Part shown: piece after piece, positions 26,664 to 35,236 of the stretch
Position numbering within the stretch: the stretch's first letter is position 1
Layout of the letters: each line of letters starts with the position of its first letter
NCBI GenBank assembly: GCA_910576335.1
Contig: CAJTIU010000001.1
Coordinates: forward strand, 186,001 to 250,000
DNA from: Lachnospiraceae bacterium
Lineage (GTDB): Bacteria; Bacillota; Clostridia; Lachnospirales; Lachnospiraceae
DNA: 64,000 nucleotides
Direction: 5' to 3'
Notes under the pieces: generated by a model
What the model was told of the DNA's origin: nothing
What the model saw: the letters and a program-made list of their open reading frames with translations, nothing else
Database searches by the model: none
Made by a program: the position numbers and the translations under genes

Positions 26664-29090
26664 TTACTTTATCCTCTTCATCATTCTTCTAAAAAAACGA
26701 ACCGGGAACCCCATCACCCTGGCGAGGCGGTAGCTGCGAGAGCCCTTTATGGAAGCCAGTTCTTTTTCAAGGCTTTTGATTCTTAAGCCCCTGTCGTATT
26801 TTTCACCGTAGGTTACCTGAAGCTTCCGGTTGATCTCCGATTTCTCGCCGTAGGTGATCTGAAGCTTCCGGTTGATCTCTGATTTTTCCCGATAGGTTCT
26901 GTGGAGCTTTCCGTGAAGCTCTGCCTTCTCCGCCCGGGTCTTATCAAGCTGCATCTTCGTATGATTCAGCTGTCCCTTCACCTTGTTAAGCTCCGCCTGA
27001 AGTCTTCTGGCCTCGTCCCTGTCTCTTCTGCCGGATTTCCTTTCTGACTGCACGCAAAGCTGAAACCGCTGTTTTGCGCTCCCCTTAAGATTACTGAAGG
27101 CCTGGCGTTCCTGCCATGTAAGCATCCTGTATTCCTTTCTCAGATTATACAGAATACCCTCCAGGAGATCGTAGATCATCTCCTGGGTCTGCTCCTCACA
27201 TTCATATGATTCTCCAAAGGCCCACATACCGGTCAGTGCGCGGAAATACCCGTACACATGCCCCACTCCTCTTTTCCCTGTCATAATGGAAGCCTTGTGA
27301 ATCCGCCTTTTGTAATAATTTTCCGCCAGATACCCGGTTCTTTCTGCCAGAAGCGCTGCCCGGAAGGAAAACTCATTATCCTCATGGAGAACGCCGGGGC
27401 AGAAAGAAAGTCCTGCCCTCTTAAGAAAATCCCTGTTAAAAAACTGCATCACGACGCTGCTTCTGTATTCCCCGGCCCTTCTCATTTTCACAAACATCTC
27501 TTCGCCTGTGCACAACCCCGGATAGTTTTTCTTCCTTATATAATAGTCCGCAAATCCGGGACTCTGCTCTTTATCCTCCGGACTGTCAAATACGGTCTCT
27601 CCGTTAAAGTACAGGATGTCAAGCCGCTCCTCCCTGCTTCTCTTATACAGACTCTTAAGGGCATGGGGATCTAGAAAATCATCGCTGTCCATAAAATAGA
27701 TGTATTCTCCCTGTGCTGCCTCCATTCCTTTATTTCTCGTTATGGAAGGGCCGTTTCTCCTGAATACATCCCTCTTATTTTCTACAGCATACAGAGAAAC
27801 CCTGCTGTCCTCTGACGCATATCTCTGCAGAATTGCAAGTGAGGCATCATCTGAGAGATCATCCGCACAGATTACCTCTATCTCCTTTAAGGTCTGGCTA
27901 AGTATGCTCTGAAGGCATGCATCCAGGTACTCCTGTGAATTGTAGACAGACACAATGACCGAAACCCTGGGGATCCCGGACTTTCTTTCTGGCTGCTTCT
28001 GCCGGGGAAGATTCTGCCGGGGGAGAAGGGGACTGTCAGATGGAACTGGCTGCTTCCCCGGTTTTCCCTCCGTCTCCCTCTGCCATCCGCAGTCCGGGGT
28101 GTATACTGTAAAGGAAATGTTCTCCATACGGATTCCGCTTTCCAGGCTTCTGACCAGCCAGGCACAGTCTTCCCTGTGCTTACGGATCTCATCTGCAAGC
28201 TCCTGGAGCCGCGCCGCGCATGCTTCAAAGGAATATTTTTCCCGGATGAGAGGCCACAGGGACAGGACCTTTTCCTTTATCTCGTCATATTCTTTCTCTA
28301 TTCTCTGTGTCTGCTCTAAGAATTCCGCTTCATCACGGTAACAGAGCACTGCGCCCTGAAACATCTCCCTTAACACTTCTGAATCATCTGAGATAACCGG
28401 AAGTCCGCAGGCAAGAGCCTCCACAATCCGCGTGTTGATAAAGCCGTTTTCAATCATGTCCTCGTAGTGGTCATCCACCGTAACCCGGGCATTCCGGTAC
28501 AGCTCAGGCAGGTCGTCGTTCGGAATATTGTCCGCTTCCACGTATTCTGAGTTGTCCGGGATGAATCCCTCCCAGTTGGCTCCCCATATCTTCAAAGGGA
28601 TGCCGTGTTCAATAGACCATGTGACACTTTTACGCTTAACAAATCTTGAATTTCCCACAAAGATCCAGTCATATTTCTTCTCGCCGCAGGGCGTACTGTC
28701 CGGGTAAAAGATCTCCGTGTCCGCACACATGGGAAGAACCACGGCGGGAACATGTATCCGCCCCCTCATCTTCTCCAAATATGGCGCGGAACCTATGCAG
28801 ACAAGATCATAGGCGTTATATTCCTCATCCGATATCTGCCCCGGGTGGCTTAAGTTCCACATAATGTATATGCACCTGTCCAGCGTCCTGTCCGGGAAAT
28901 ATTCCCTGTTGCCCCGCAGGACTACGACGACGTCTGCGTCCTTTGTGTTCTGCCACTCATCATAGGCCTCCACCACTACATCATGGCCAGGCCTTTTCAG
29001 ATATTTTTTCAGCGAACGGGAAAAGGTGTATTCCGACCACCATTTTTTCACCGGGGCATCTGGAAAACCGGCTTTTATCACCCATTTCAT
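26664..29090 (-). CDS. Fused CgeB/GT1-like and family 2 glycosyltransferase
   Basis: 808 residues. Residues about 1-310 form a GT-B-like unit of the CgeB/Glyco_trans_1_2 kind: VLPMCADTEIFYPD, WIFVGNSRFVKRKSV, VDDHYEDMIENGFINTRIVE and ALACGLPVISDDSEVLREMF. Residues about 375-600 form a GT-A domain: VSVIVSVYNSQEYLDACLQS, VICADDLSDDASLAIL and MDSDDFLD. Residues about 655-780 are a long coiled coil with three YxEKSEINRKLQ-type repeats, then a basic tail (YRLARVMGFPVRFFRRMMK). It is first of the five glycosyltransferase genes, seven bases after the C_GCAxxG_C_C gene. It would combine nucleotide-sugar transfer steps on one scaffold. Confidence 0.85.
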   Translation of the reverse strand: MKWVIKAGFPDAPVKKWWSEYTFSRSLKKYLKRPGHDVVVEAYDEWQNTKDADVVVVLRGNREYFPDRTLDRCIYIMWNLSHPGQISDEEYNAYDLVCIGSAPYLEKMRGRIHVPAVVLPMCADTEIFYPDSTPCGEKKYDWIFVGNSRFVKRKSVTWSIEHGIPLKIWGANWEGFIPDNSEYVEADNIPNDDLPELYRNARVTVDDHYEDMIENGFINTRIVEALACGLPVISDDSEVLREMFQGAVLCYRDEAEFLEQTQRIEKEYDEIKEKVLSLWPLIREKYSFEACAARLQELADEIRKHREDCAWLVRSLESGIRMENISFTVYTPDCGWQRETEGKPGKQPVPSDSPLLPRQNLPRQKQPERKSGIPRVSVIVSVYNSQEYLDACLQSILSQTLKEIEVICADDLSDDASLAILQRYASEDSRVSLYAVENKRDVFRRNGPSITRNKGMEAAQGEYIYFMDSDDFLDPHALKSLYKRSREERLDILYFNGETVFDSPEDKEQSPGFADYYIRKKNYPGLCTGEEMFVKMRRAGEYRSSVVMQFFNRDFLKRAGLSFCPGVLHEDNEFSFRAALLAERTGYLAENYYKRRIHKASIMTGKRGVGHVYGYFRALTGMWAFGESYECEEQTQEMIYDLLEGILYNLRKEYRMLTWQERQAFSNLKGSAKQRFQLCVQSERKSGRRDRDEARRLQAELNKVKGQLNHTKMQLDKTRAEKAELHGKLHRTYREKSEINRKLQITYGEKSEINRKLQVTYGEKYDRGLRIKSLEKELASIKGSRSYRLARVMGFPVRFFRRMMKRIK

Positions 29091-29097
29091 ATCTGCT

Positions 29098-29538
29098 CTA
29101 TTCCTCTGCTAAGATCTCTTCTGTAATTCCAATCACTTTTTCTACAAGCCCCGGGCAGAAGCCAAGCAGCTTTCCGCTGTCCAGTGCGCCCTGAAGCCCC
29201 TCAGGCGTTGAGACGTCATAGCCGATCAGATTCCTACATTCTGCTGTGCCGAACTCCTTTAAGAATCTGTCCCTGAACTGAACAGTCTTCCCGATCAGCA
29301 CATCCTTCTGCTGCATTAGTCCCTCCGGGTTGCTGTGCCCATACTTTAGCCCTATGGCCATCAGCGCGCCTGTGTAAGCTCCGCAGACAGACCCAAGCTG
29401 CATCCCTCCTCCAAAACATGCGGCCATACGGTTCGCTTCATCCTCACTGATTCCGAAACGCCCGGCGAAATGCCTTAGAACGACCTGTGAGCAGTCGTAT
29501 CCCTTCATAAATTCTTCCCCAATCTTTTTTTCATTCAT
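29098..29538 (-). CDS. C_GCAxxG_C_C family (redox-type) protein
   Basis: 146 residues with the family's conserved Cys pattern: GYDCSQVVLRHF near residue 15, CFGGGMQLGSVCGAYTGALM near residues 41-60, ECRNLIGYD near 99 and GFCPGLVE near 130. The family is uncharacterised, is predicted to bind a metal or Fe-S cofactor, and occurs in anaerobes. GGAGAAAAAAC precedes ATG 29538. It sits between the phosphotransferase and the glycosyltransferases within a continuous run of minus-strand genes. Confidence 0.88.
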   Translation of the reverse strand: MNEKKIGEEFMKGYDCSQVVLRHFAGRFGISEDEANRMAACFGGGMQLGSVCGAYTGALMAIGLKYGHSNPEGLMQQKDVLIGKTVQFRDRFLKEFGTAECRNLIGYDVSTPEGLQGALDSGKLLGFCPGLVEKVIGITEEILAEE

Positions 29539-29567
29539 GTTTTTTCTCCTTTATTTCTGATAATCCT

Positions 29568-30581
29568 TTATTGATGCAAATAGTCCTTCACGAGTCTTTT
29601 AAGGAAATCCTGGGACAGGTATGCATCCAGTTTTCTGCGGGTGGATTCATTGCAGATAAGCTTGTCTGTCTGCCGGTACTGCACCCATGCCATAGCGCAC
29701 CAGGTTACACCTCTTAAGCAGGTAACCGGGATATAGGTATATACCCGCTCTTTTAGACCTTCCGCCGGGATCCTCCCGCCGAGCGCCTCTCTATACTGAT
29801 TAAGGAACTCTCTGACTTCTCCGGTGCCAAGTATCACGTCTGTCTTCCAGAACGTGGTAGTGGGCGCCAGGAAATGTCCCAGGTCCTGGGCCGGATCCCC
29901 ATAAATGGGCTTCTCCCAGTCAATCAGGTATGTCCATCCTCCTTCTCCCCCTGTCAGGAAATTGGTAGAATTAAGCTCTGTGTTAATGCAGCAGCGGTAT
30001 ACCTCCTGGTTTTTTACCTTTTCAAGTCTCCTCCATCCCATATCCAGCATTTCCCTGATCTGCTTTTTTGTTCCGTCATCCCCCAGCGGGGAATCCATGT
30101 AGGTCTTCACCATCTCTTCGCACTCCTCCAGTATGGCCCGGAGGGGATTCCCGGGACTAAGAAGCCCGGTCTGTTCTGGAAGCTTCACACTGTGTATATC
30201 CGCAAGGCACTCTGCGGCGGCATTCAGATCCTTCCGGTAATCCAGGCTCTTCCCTGGCAGGTATTCCATGACCAGTACGCCGTGGTTAAGCTTTTCAAGG
30301 CTTCCGTCCACATAGTACACCTTCGGGGTTCTCCCTGATTCCTGCAGTAATTCCAGTGCGTGGTATTCATATTCAATCTGATGCTCCAGGTGCATCTGGC
30401 TTCCGCAGTTTACCCGGAGCAAAAGCTCCTGTCCGGTGACCGGATGGGTAAAACGGTAATTGATATTATATTCCCCCTGGGCAAGCAGGCGGTATTCTTC
30501 CGTGACCTTCTCCTGAAGTCCCATCTGGTCTCTGTATCCCGGGTCTCTTATATACTCTCTTAACCCTGAAATTCTCTCCAT
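29568..30581 (-). CDS. Phosphotransferase, APH/choline kinase-like fold
   Basis: 337 residues. Kinase-like features: the N-lobe NYRFTHPVTGQELLLRVN with the nucleotide-site Lys replaced by Arg; the hinge GVLVMEYLPGKSLD; the catalytic loop INTELNSTNFLTG; and the metal loop YLIDWEKPIYGDPAQDLGHF. The canonical HxD of the catalytic loop reads NTE here, unusual but embedded in an otherwise well-formed domain. Such genes recur in loci with TIGR04282/TIGR04283 transferases and ArsS-like proteins. It overlaps or abuts both neighbours. The likely substrate is a sugar or alcohol moiety; this is inference. Confidence 0.8.
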   Translation of the reverse strand: MERISGLREYIRDPGYRDQMGLQEKVTEEYRLLAQGEYNINYRFTHPVTGQELLLRVNCGSQMHLEHQIEYEYHALELLQESGRTPKVYYVDGSLEKLNHGVLVMEYLPGKSLDYRKDLNAAAECLADIHSVKLPEQTGLLSPGNPLRAILEECEEMVKTYMDSPLGDDGTKKQIREMLDMGWRRLEKVKNQEVYRCCINTELNSTNFLTGGEGGWTYLIDWEKPIYGDPAQDLGHFLAPTTTFWKTDVILGTGEVREFLNQYREALGGRIPAEGLKERVYTYIPVTCLRGVTWCAMAWVQYRQTDKLICNESTRRKLDAYLSQDFLKRLVKDYLHQ

Positions 30582-30588
30582 AGCAGTT

Positions 30589-31986
30589 TCACCTCACATC
30601 CTCATACATTCTGGCAACCTCGTCTATACTCACACCGTCCCGGTATTTCTTGCGGAGGCGGTTCATCTTCCACATTTCCTTTAGCTTCGGAATGGTACCT
30701 CCCCGGAATCTCCTGTCCGAGGTGTAGATCCGCTTTTTCGTAATCCCGATCTTCTCTCCACGCTCCTTCAGGCTTAAGGAGAACTGGTAATCCTCCATAA
30801 TGGGGAGTTCAGGGAACATTCCCATATCAAAAAAAAGCTTCCGGTCAATAAAGATTCCCTGGTCTCCGAACACGACATTTCTGTCTTTAATCCTGTGGTT
30901 GGATATGACCCGGCAGGTAAACAGGAAAAAATGTGCGCTGTGGAAGGCAATGCCGAAGCACCCCACCCGGTAGTCCTTCATAACATACCGGATCTGCTCC
31001 AGAGGCTTGTCCGGCAGCTCGCTGTCGCAGTGCAGGAAAAACAGGATGTCCCCTGTGCTTTCCTCTGCCCCCAGGTTCATCTGCCTGGCTCTTCCTTTTT
31101 CCGAATGGAGGAGTCTGAAATCCCTGCTGATATATTCCAGCGTCCTGTCCGTGCTTCCCCCGTCTACCAGGATAATCTCACATCTGTCCCGGAGCTTCCC
31201 AAGATCTGCAAGAAGGGGACGGATGGTCTTTTCTTCATTATAAATGGGCACAATGACCGAGATGCTCCGGTTCCTCATGAGGTATTTCCCTGTCTCCGTC
31301 CTCTGAAGAGCCCTGCTGCCCCTCATCCTGTCACGGAACGCCCTCAGATCCTCATCCTGGTCAATATCATGGTGCGTCCTCCCGATTCCCACGGAGATTC
31401 CCACCCGGCAAAGAGCCCGGACTGTATTCTGAAGGACACTCCCGTGTCCGTAGATCTGCTTCTCAAATACCTCTTTCCGCGGGGACTTCATGCCTACCAG
31501 ATAATATCCGCCGTCCGCGGTGGGTCCGAATACCACATCCTTTCTGTCAAGGATGCCGAATGCCTGCCGGATATCCTGGCTTTCCACTTCTGGCACATCG
31601 GTTCCTATAAGGACACATCTCTCGTAGCCGCGTTCAAGAACCTCCCGGATTGCAGAAAGCATCCTCTCTCCCAGGCCGTCCCCGGTCTGTTCGTAGTACT
31701 CTGCCGCCGGGCCAAAAATCTTCCGGAGAACTCCCACTGGATCTCCTGCGTCTGTATAAGAGCCGTCCCTTCCCCCGGCAGACAGTCTGCCAGACTTCTC
31801 TGTCTCCGGCAAAGTGTAGCATACAAATATATCCGCACCTGTCCCGGGACATATCTTCGCAATATCCTTTAAAAAGCACTCATGAAGCCTGGCGCACTGC
31901 TCCGGAGTAAGGTAAGGCATAAGCCTTGTCTTTGTCATCCCCGGAACCGGCACCCGTGTAAATATGATCAGCGCTCTCTTCCTCAT
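30589..31986 (-). CDS. Fused TIGR04282-like and TIGR04283-like transferases
   Basis: 465 residues from ATG 31986 (AGGAAGAAT upstream; the in-frame ATG at 32007 has no ribosome site). The first half (about 1-225) is the DUF2064/CofC-like nucleotidyl- or glycosyltransferase: IIFTRVPVPGMTKTRLMPYL, LIGTDVPEV and GPTADGGYYLVGM. The second half (about 240-465) is a family 2 glycosyltransferase: SVIVPIYNEEKTIRPLLADL, IILVDGGSTDRT and FFLHCDSELP. The two domains are usually separate genes, known as rSAM/selenodomain-associated transferases 1 and 2 or arsenosugar glycosyltransferases. Their presence ties this operon to the ArsS-like gene 11 kb away. Confidence 0.88.
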   Translation of the reverse strand: MRKRALIIFTRVPVPGMTKTRLMPYLTPEQCARLHECFLKDIAKICPGTGADIFVCYTLPETEKSGRLSAGGRDGSYTDAGDPVGVLRKIFGPAAEYYEQTGDGLGERMLSAIREVLERGYERCVLIGTDVPEVESQDIRQAFGILDRKDVVFGPTADGGYYLVGMKSPRKEVFEKQIYGHGSVLQNTVRALCRVGISVGIGRTHHDIDQDEDLRAFRDRMRGSRALQRTETGKYLMRNRSISVIVPIYNEEKTIRPLLADLGKLRDRCEIILVDGGSTDRTLEYISRDFRLLHSEKGRARQMNLGAEESTGDILFFLHCDSELPDKPLEQIRYVMKDYRVGCFGIAFHSAHFFLFTCRVISNHRIKDRNVVFGDQGIFIDRKLFFDMGMFPELPIMEDYQFSLSLKERGEKIGITKKRIYTSDRRFRGGTIPKLKEMWKMNRLRKKYRDGVSIDEVARMYEDVR

Positions 31987-32034
31987 ATTCTTCCTGCTCC
32001 GTTCCATGTATTTTCTGCTGTACGGATTGTTCCG

Positions 32035-33015
32035 TTACAGATATTTCGTCTTCATCCGGTTAATCAGAGATTTTACCGTATCCGGCTTTTCCGGGATTCC
32101 CAGAATCTCCGGAAGAATGTGGCGCACCTGCCTGCAGCCGTTTCTCGTAAGCTGTCCGGCGCAGGAGCCGCAGTATGTGTAGATCGTCTCCGGAATATTT
32201 TTTAATTTTCTGGCAAAACCTTTTGACAGTTCCGGCTCCTCCACCCCTGCGCAGCCGCCGAGGCCGCAGCACTGAATCTCTGTGACTGGCTCACAGGGCT
32301 TTTCAAGAAACGGGGTGATGGACGCAAGCCACTCTCCTTTTTCCCTGTCCGGACAGGGCCGGAACATCCTGGCTCCCCCCGCTGCCTTAAAACCAATCCC
32401 AAGCTCAGTGAGAACCTCATAGATGTTCGTCACTTTGAGCGAGATGCGGGGCTTTAAGTATTCATAGCAGTTGGGGCAGAGAAGGATTAGTTCCTCCACA
32501 TGGCGTTCCTTAAGCCGCTTTTCTATCCCTTGTATCACGGCCTTCTCCTGCTGTTCCATCCCAAGATCCGCAATCGGTTTCCCGCAGCATTCGTAAATGA
32601 CTCCGATTCCCGCCTGCTCCTCCAAGAGCTTCACAAGCGTTTTTGTCGTCTTCGGATACACGGAAGGGAAGTTGCAGCCCGGAAACAGGACTCTCTTTTT
32701 TGTCCCGTGCTTATAATTCCGATAGAGGTAGTCCTGTTTTTCGGACACGGTTCTTTTATATCTTCTGCTAACAAATGCACCGCCGTCCCCTGCCACATGT
32801 CTGCGCCGCATGTCCATAATCACCCCGCGGCCGTCAATCCCTGCCGGACAGACTTCCGTACATCTCCCACACAGGAAACAATGATAGGCAAGCTCAGAAA
32901 GCCTGTCCGTATCTTTGATATCAATCCCGTATTTCTTTAAAAATACACAGTTTTTCTGACACAAATGACAGTGTACGCATTTTGATGCATCCTGTATTCT
33001 ATTCTTCTGCCCCAT
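32035..33015 (-). CDS. (4Fe-4S)-binding oxidoreductase, GlpC/HdrD-like
   Basis: 326 residues. Two ferredoxin-type clusters near the N-terminus: CVHCHLCQKNC (about 14-24) and CFLCGRCTEVCP (about 46-57). Two CCG-type domains follow: LFPGCNFPSVYPKTTK with ECCGKPIADLG and LCPNCYEYLKP, then QCCGLGGCAGVEEPELSKGF with YCGSCAGQL. This layout is that of GlpC, GlcF and HdrD-like subunits that pass electrons between flavoproteins and disulfides or quinones. No partner flavoprotein is adjacent. It overlaps the TVP38 gene upstream by 17 bases. In ArsS-type loci such a gene is common; its acceptor here is unknown. Confidence 0.88.
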   Translation of the reverse strand: MGQKNRIQDASKCVHCHLCQKNCVFLKKYGIDIKDTDRLSELAYHCFLCGRCTEVCPAGIDGRGVIMDMRRRHVAGDGGAFVSRRYKRTVSEKQDYLYRNYKHGTKKRVLFPGCNFPSVYPKTTKTLVKLLEEQAGIGVIYECCGKPIADLGMEQQEKAVIQGIEKRLKERHVEELILLCPNCYEYLKPRISLKVTNIYEVLTELGIGFKAAGGARMFRPCPDREKGEWLASITPFLEKPCEPVTEIQCCGLGGCAGVEEPELSKGFARKLKNIPETIYTYCGSCAGQLTRNGCRQVRHILPEILGIPEKPDTVKSLINRMKTKYL

Positions 33016-33694
33016 CCTTTTCTGACTGTTCCTCCTTTATAAAATGCTTTTTTAAATACGCTCCCAATCCCATAACCATCACTGCAAAACCGGCTGCAAT
33101 TCCTATGTAAAGAAGCCGGTTTTCTTTATCCGCCAGACCTGCTGTCCCGACTGTGTACATAGCAGTTCCCGGGAGCATAAAGATCAGGGAGCAGACCGAG
33201 TAGGTGCTAAACCGGATGTCCGTAATCCCGTATGCAAAGTTCTGAAGATTATAGGGAAATAATGGAACCAGCCGGGTAATCATGAGGATAAAGATCTCAT
33301 TTCTGCCTGACTCGTCAAACAGGCATTTTTTCAGATAACGGTTCTTCATGACGACTGGTTTTATGCTGTCCTTCAGGAAATACCTTCCTGCAGCGAACGC
33401 AAGCATCGCCCCGATGGTGGTAGCCGCCGAACAGCAGATGGTGCCAAGCACCGGACCGAATAAAAGACCTGCCGCAATCGCAAAGGTTACTCCCGGAAGC
33501 GCCAGTGCAACGCACCCTACAATTGTGACCGCAATGTAAATGATGACTGCAAGAAGACGGTTTTCCTCAATAATGTCTTCCAGCAGCTTCAGGTTGTTCT
33601 GGTCGCTGATGTAGGACGACCAGCCGAAAATATGATTCAGAATGAGGATTGCAGCAATAAGCAGGATGAAAATCCATAGTTTTTTATTTTTCAT
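32999..33694 (-). CDS. TVP38/TMEM64 (VTT domain) membrane protein, second copy
   Basis: 231 residues with about five membrane segments. N-terminal anchor LWIFILLIAAILILNHIFGW, then the VTT core: LALPGVTFAIAAGLLFGPVL, ICCSAATTIGAMLAFAAGRY, FILMITRLVPLFPYNLQNFA and YGITDIRFSTYS. It opens the long operon that runs to 21018 with gaps under 30 bases or overlaps throughout. It is a paralogue of the 20855 gene, so the two halves of the ArsS-type locus each start with a TVP38 protein. The upstream ribosome site is weak. Confidence 0.85.
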   Translation of the reverse strand: MKNKKLWIFILLIAAILILNHIFGWSSYISDQNNLKLLEDIIEENRLLAVIIYIAVTIVGCVALALPGVTFAIAAGLLFGPVLGTICCSAATTIGAMLAFAAGRYFLKDSIKPVVMKNRYLKKCLFDESGRNEIFILMITRLVPLFPYNLQNFAYGITDIRFSTYSVCSLIFMLPGTAMYTVGTAGLADKENRLLYIGIAAGFAVMVMGLGAYLKKHFIKEEQSEKDGAEE

Positions 33695-33860
33695 AATTCA
33701 GATAAACCCCATTTGCCGCTGCCAGACCCACGGTCAGCAGCATCTCCATTTCATTGATATGTATTAAGATATTATATCATTTTACATAACAGATTCATAA
33801 TTGATAATATAGATAAATATTTGTAATTATAAACAATTTCTATATATAAAATTCGGATTT

Positions 33861-33951
33861 AAAGTTTTGCTGCGCAAAAATCGCCCCTCACCCTTGAATC
33901 ACTTTCTCACGGAATGCGCAGTTCAGCGCATTCCTGACCCGTGAATAGTAA
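33861..33951 (+). repeat. Family 2 hairpin element with 5' module
   Basis: AAAGTTTTGCTGCGCAAAAA forms a small hairpin, followed by TCGCCCCTCACCC, TTGAATCACTTTCTCAC, then the perfect 9-bp stem GGAATGCGC / GCGCATTCC (33911-33934) and TGACCCGTGAATAGTAAC. The same composite occurs in inverse orientation at 41449-41540. The rest of the 33695-34001 gap is A/T-rich with no gene seen. Confidence 0.85.
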
Positions 33952-34001
33952 CCAGAAATGCGTTGGCTCCCGGCTTGTAAAATCAGGAGGTTTATGGTAG
34001 T

Positions 34002-34826
34002 ATGGAAATACGAAAACAGAAGGGAAAGCAGGTGGGAAGATTGACAGTGACGGATAAGCAACATCAGGAAGATTTGCAACGTTTGCGTTTGTTAAGACCA
34101 ATTGATGATGACTTTATGCGTTGTCTTTTCAAGGATAACATTCCATTGGCTGAATTTGTGTTACGCATTATCACTAATAAACCAGATTTAATTATTACTG
34201 ATTGTGAAACGCAGAAAGATATGAAAAGGCTGGCTGGGGCACGTTCTATCTGCCTGGACGCATATGGAGCGGATTCAGCTGGGAAAAAATATGATCTGGA
34301 AGTCCAGAGGCAAGACAAAGGAGCAGACCCACACAGGGCAAGGTATCATTCAAGCGTAATGGATATAGAGAATCTCCATTCTGGTCAGGAGTTTAAAGAA
34401 TTGCCAGACACATATACAATCTTTATCATTGAAAAAGATTTTTATGGTTAGGGCAAAGCTGTTTATCCGATTGAGAGAATCAACCTTGCAACGGGTAAAT
34501 CTTTTGAAGATGGGGAGCATATTCTTTATGTGAATGGTGAATATCGTGGTGATTCCGCTATAGGAAAACTCATGCACGATTTTAATTGTATCAAGGCAGA
34601 TGATATGAATTTTGAATTGATGGCTAACCGAACACGGTATCTAAAAGAGAACCCGAAAGGAGTGATCGAAATGTGTAAAATTATGGAAGATATGAGAATT
34701 GAATCTTTAAAAGAGGTTGCACTTCGTATGCTGGCAGCTGGAAAATATGCTCTAGAAGAAATTGCGAGTATTTCTGGACTTTCTCTTGATGAAGTAAAGA
34801 AATTGAAAGCCGAAAGAACAGTGTAA
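34002..34826 (+). pseudogene. Rpn/PD-(D/E)XK nuclease-family protein with in-frame stop
   Basis: One continuous frame broken by a single TAG at 34449-34451. Upstream it reads DDDFMRCLFKDNIPLAEFVL, the core SICLDAYGADSAGKKYDLEV with the nuclease Asp and Glu, QRQDKGADPHRARYHSSVMD, and EKDFYG just before the stop. Downstream it continues GKAVYPIERINLATGKSFED, GEHILYVNGEYRGDS and a C-terminal helix-turn segment (ALEEIASISGLSLDEVKKLK). These features are those of the PD-(D/E)XK transposase-like / Rpn recombination-promoting nucleases. AGGAGG lies 11-12 bases before ATG 34002. A single nonsense change separates it from an intact 274-residue protein. Confidence 0.8.
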
Positions 34827-35113
34827 ACAGGACTGTAGGCCAGGAATCTAAAAAAGGTTCTTGGCTTATTCTTGCTGAAATTCTGCCTGAAAATTCTGAA
34901 CTTATTCAGCTAGATGGTATGCATTATCGTGATCTTCCCAAAAAATGGCAAAGGCAATTTAGGCAATATAGTATTGTTATTATAAGATTAACAGAATATC
35001 AACCAGAAGAACCGGCAGAATTATTTTATCGTTTAAATCAGCCTACAACGTTAACGTCTGCAGAACAAAGGAATGTATATATTGGTGTTACCAGAGATCA
35101 GGTCAAAGAATGA
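34827..35113 (+). pseudogene. DUF262 protein fragment
   Basis: A frame open from about 34830 to the stop at 35113 encodes LILAEILPENSELIQLDGMH, YRDLPKKWQRQFRQYSIVII, YQPEEPAELFYRLNQPTTLT and SAEQRNVYIG. This matches the middle of the DUF262 (GmrSD/ParB-like nuclease) domain: the DLP...Q..F..Y segment and the LF.RLN...LT..E.RN motif. The essential N-terminal DGQQR motif and the C-terminal HNH half are absent. It is an internal fragment left by deletion, directly after the broken Rpn-like gene. Confidence 0.6.
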
Positions 35114-35146
35114 ATTATCTTAAACGAATCTTTCAAACGAATTTAT

Positions 35147-35182
35147 GACTCCAGTGCAAAACGGGCATTTTGCGCTGGAGTC
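35147..35182. terminator. Strong hairpin between convergent units
   Basis: GACTCCAGTGCAAAA pairs with TTTTGCGCTGGAGTC over 15 bp (one G-T) around CGGGCA. No long T run follows on either strand. It lies between the plus-strand remnants and the end of the minus-strand MATE gene, a fitting place for a bidirectional terminator. Confidence 0.5.
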
Positions 35183-35236
35183 ATTTATAGACGATAAGAG
35201 CAGAGGGTTTTGTGGTACAGAAGACCTCTCCATGGT

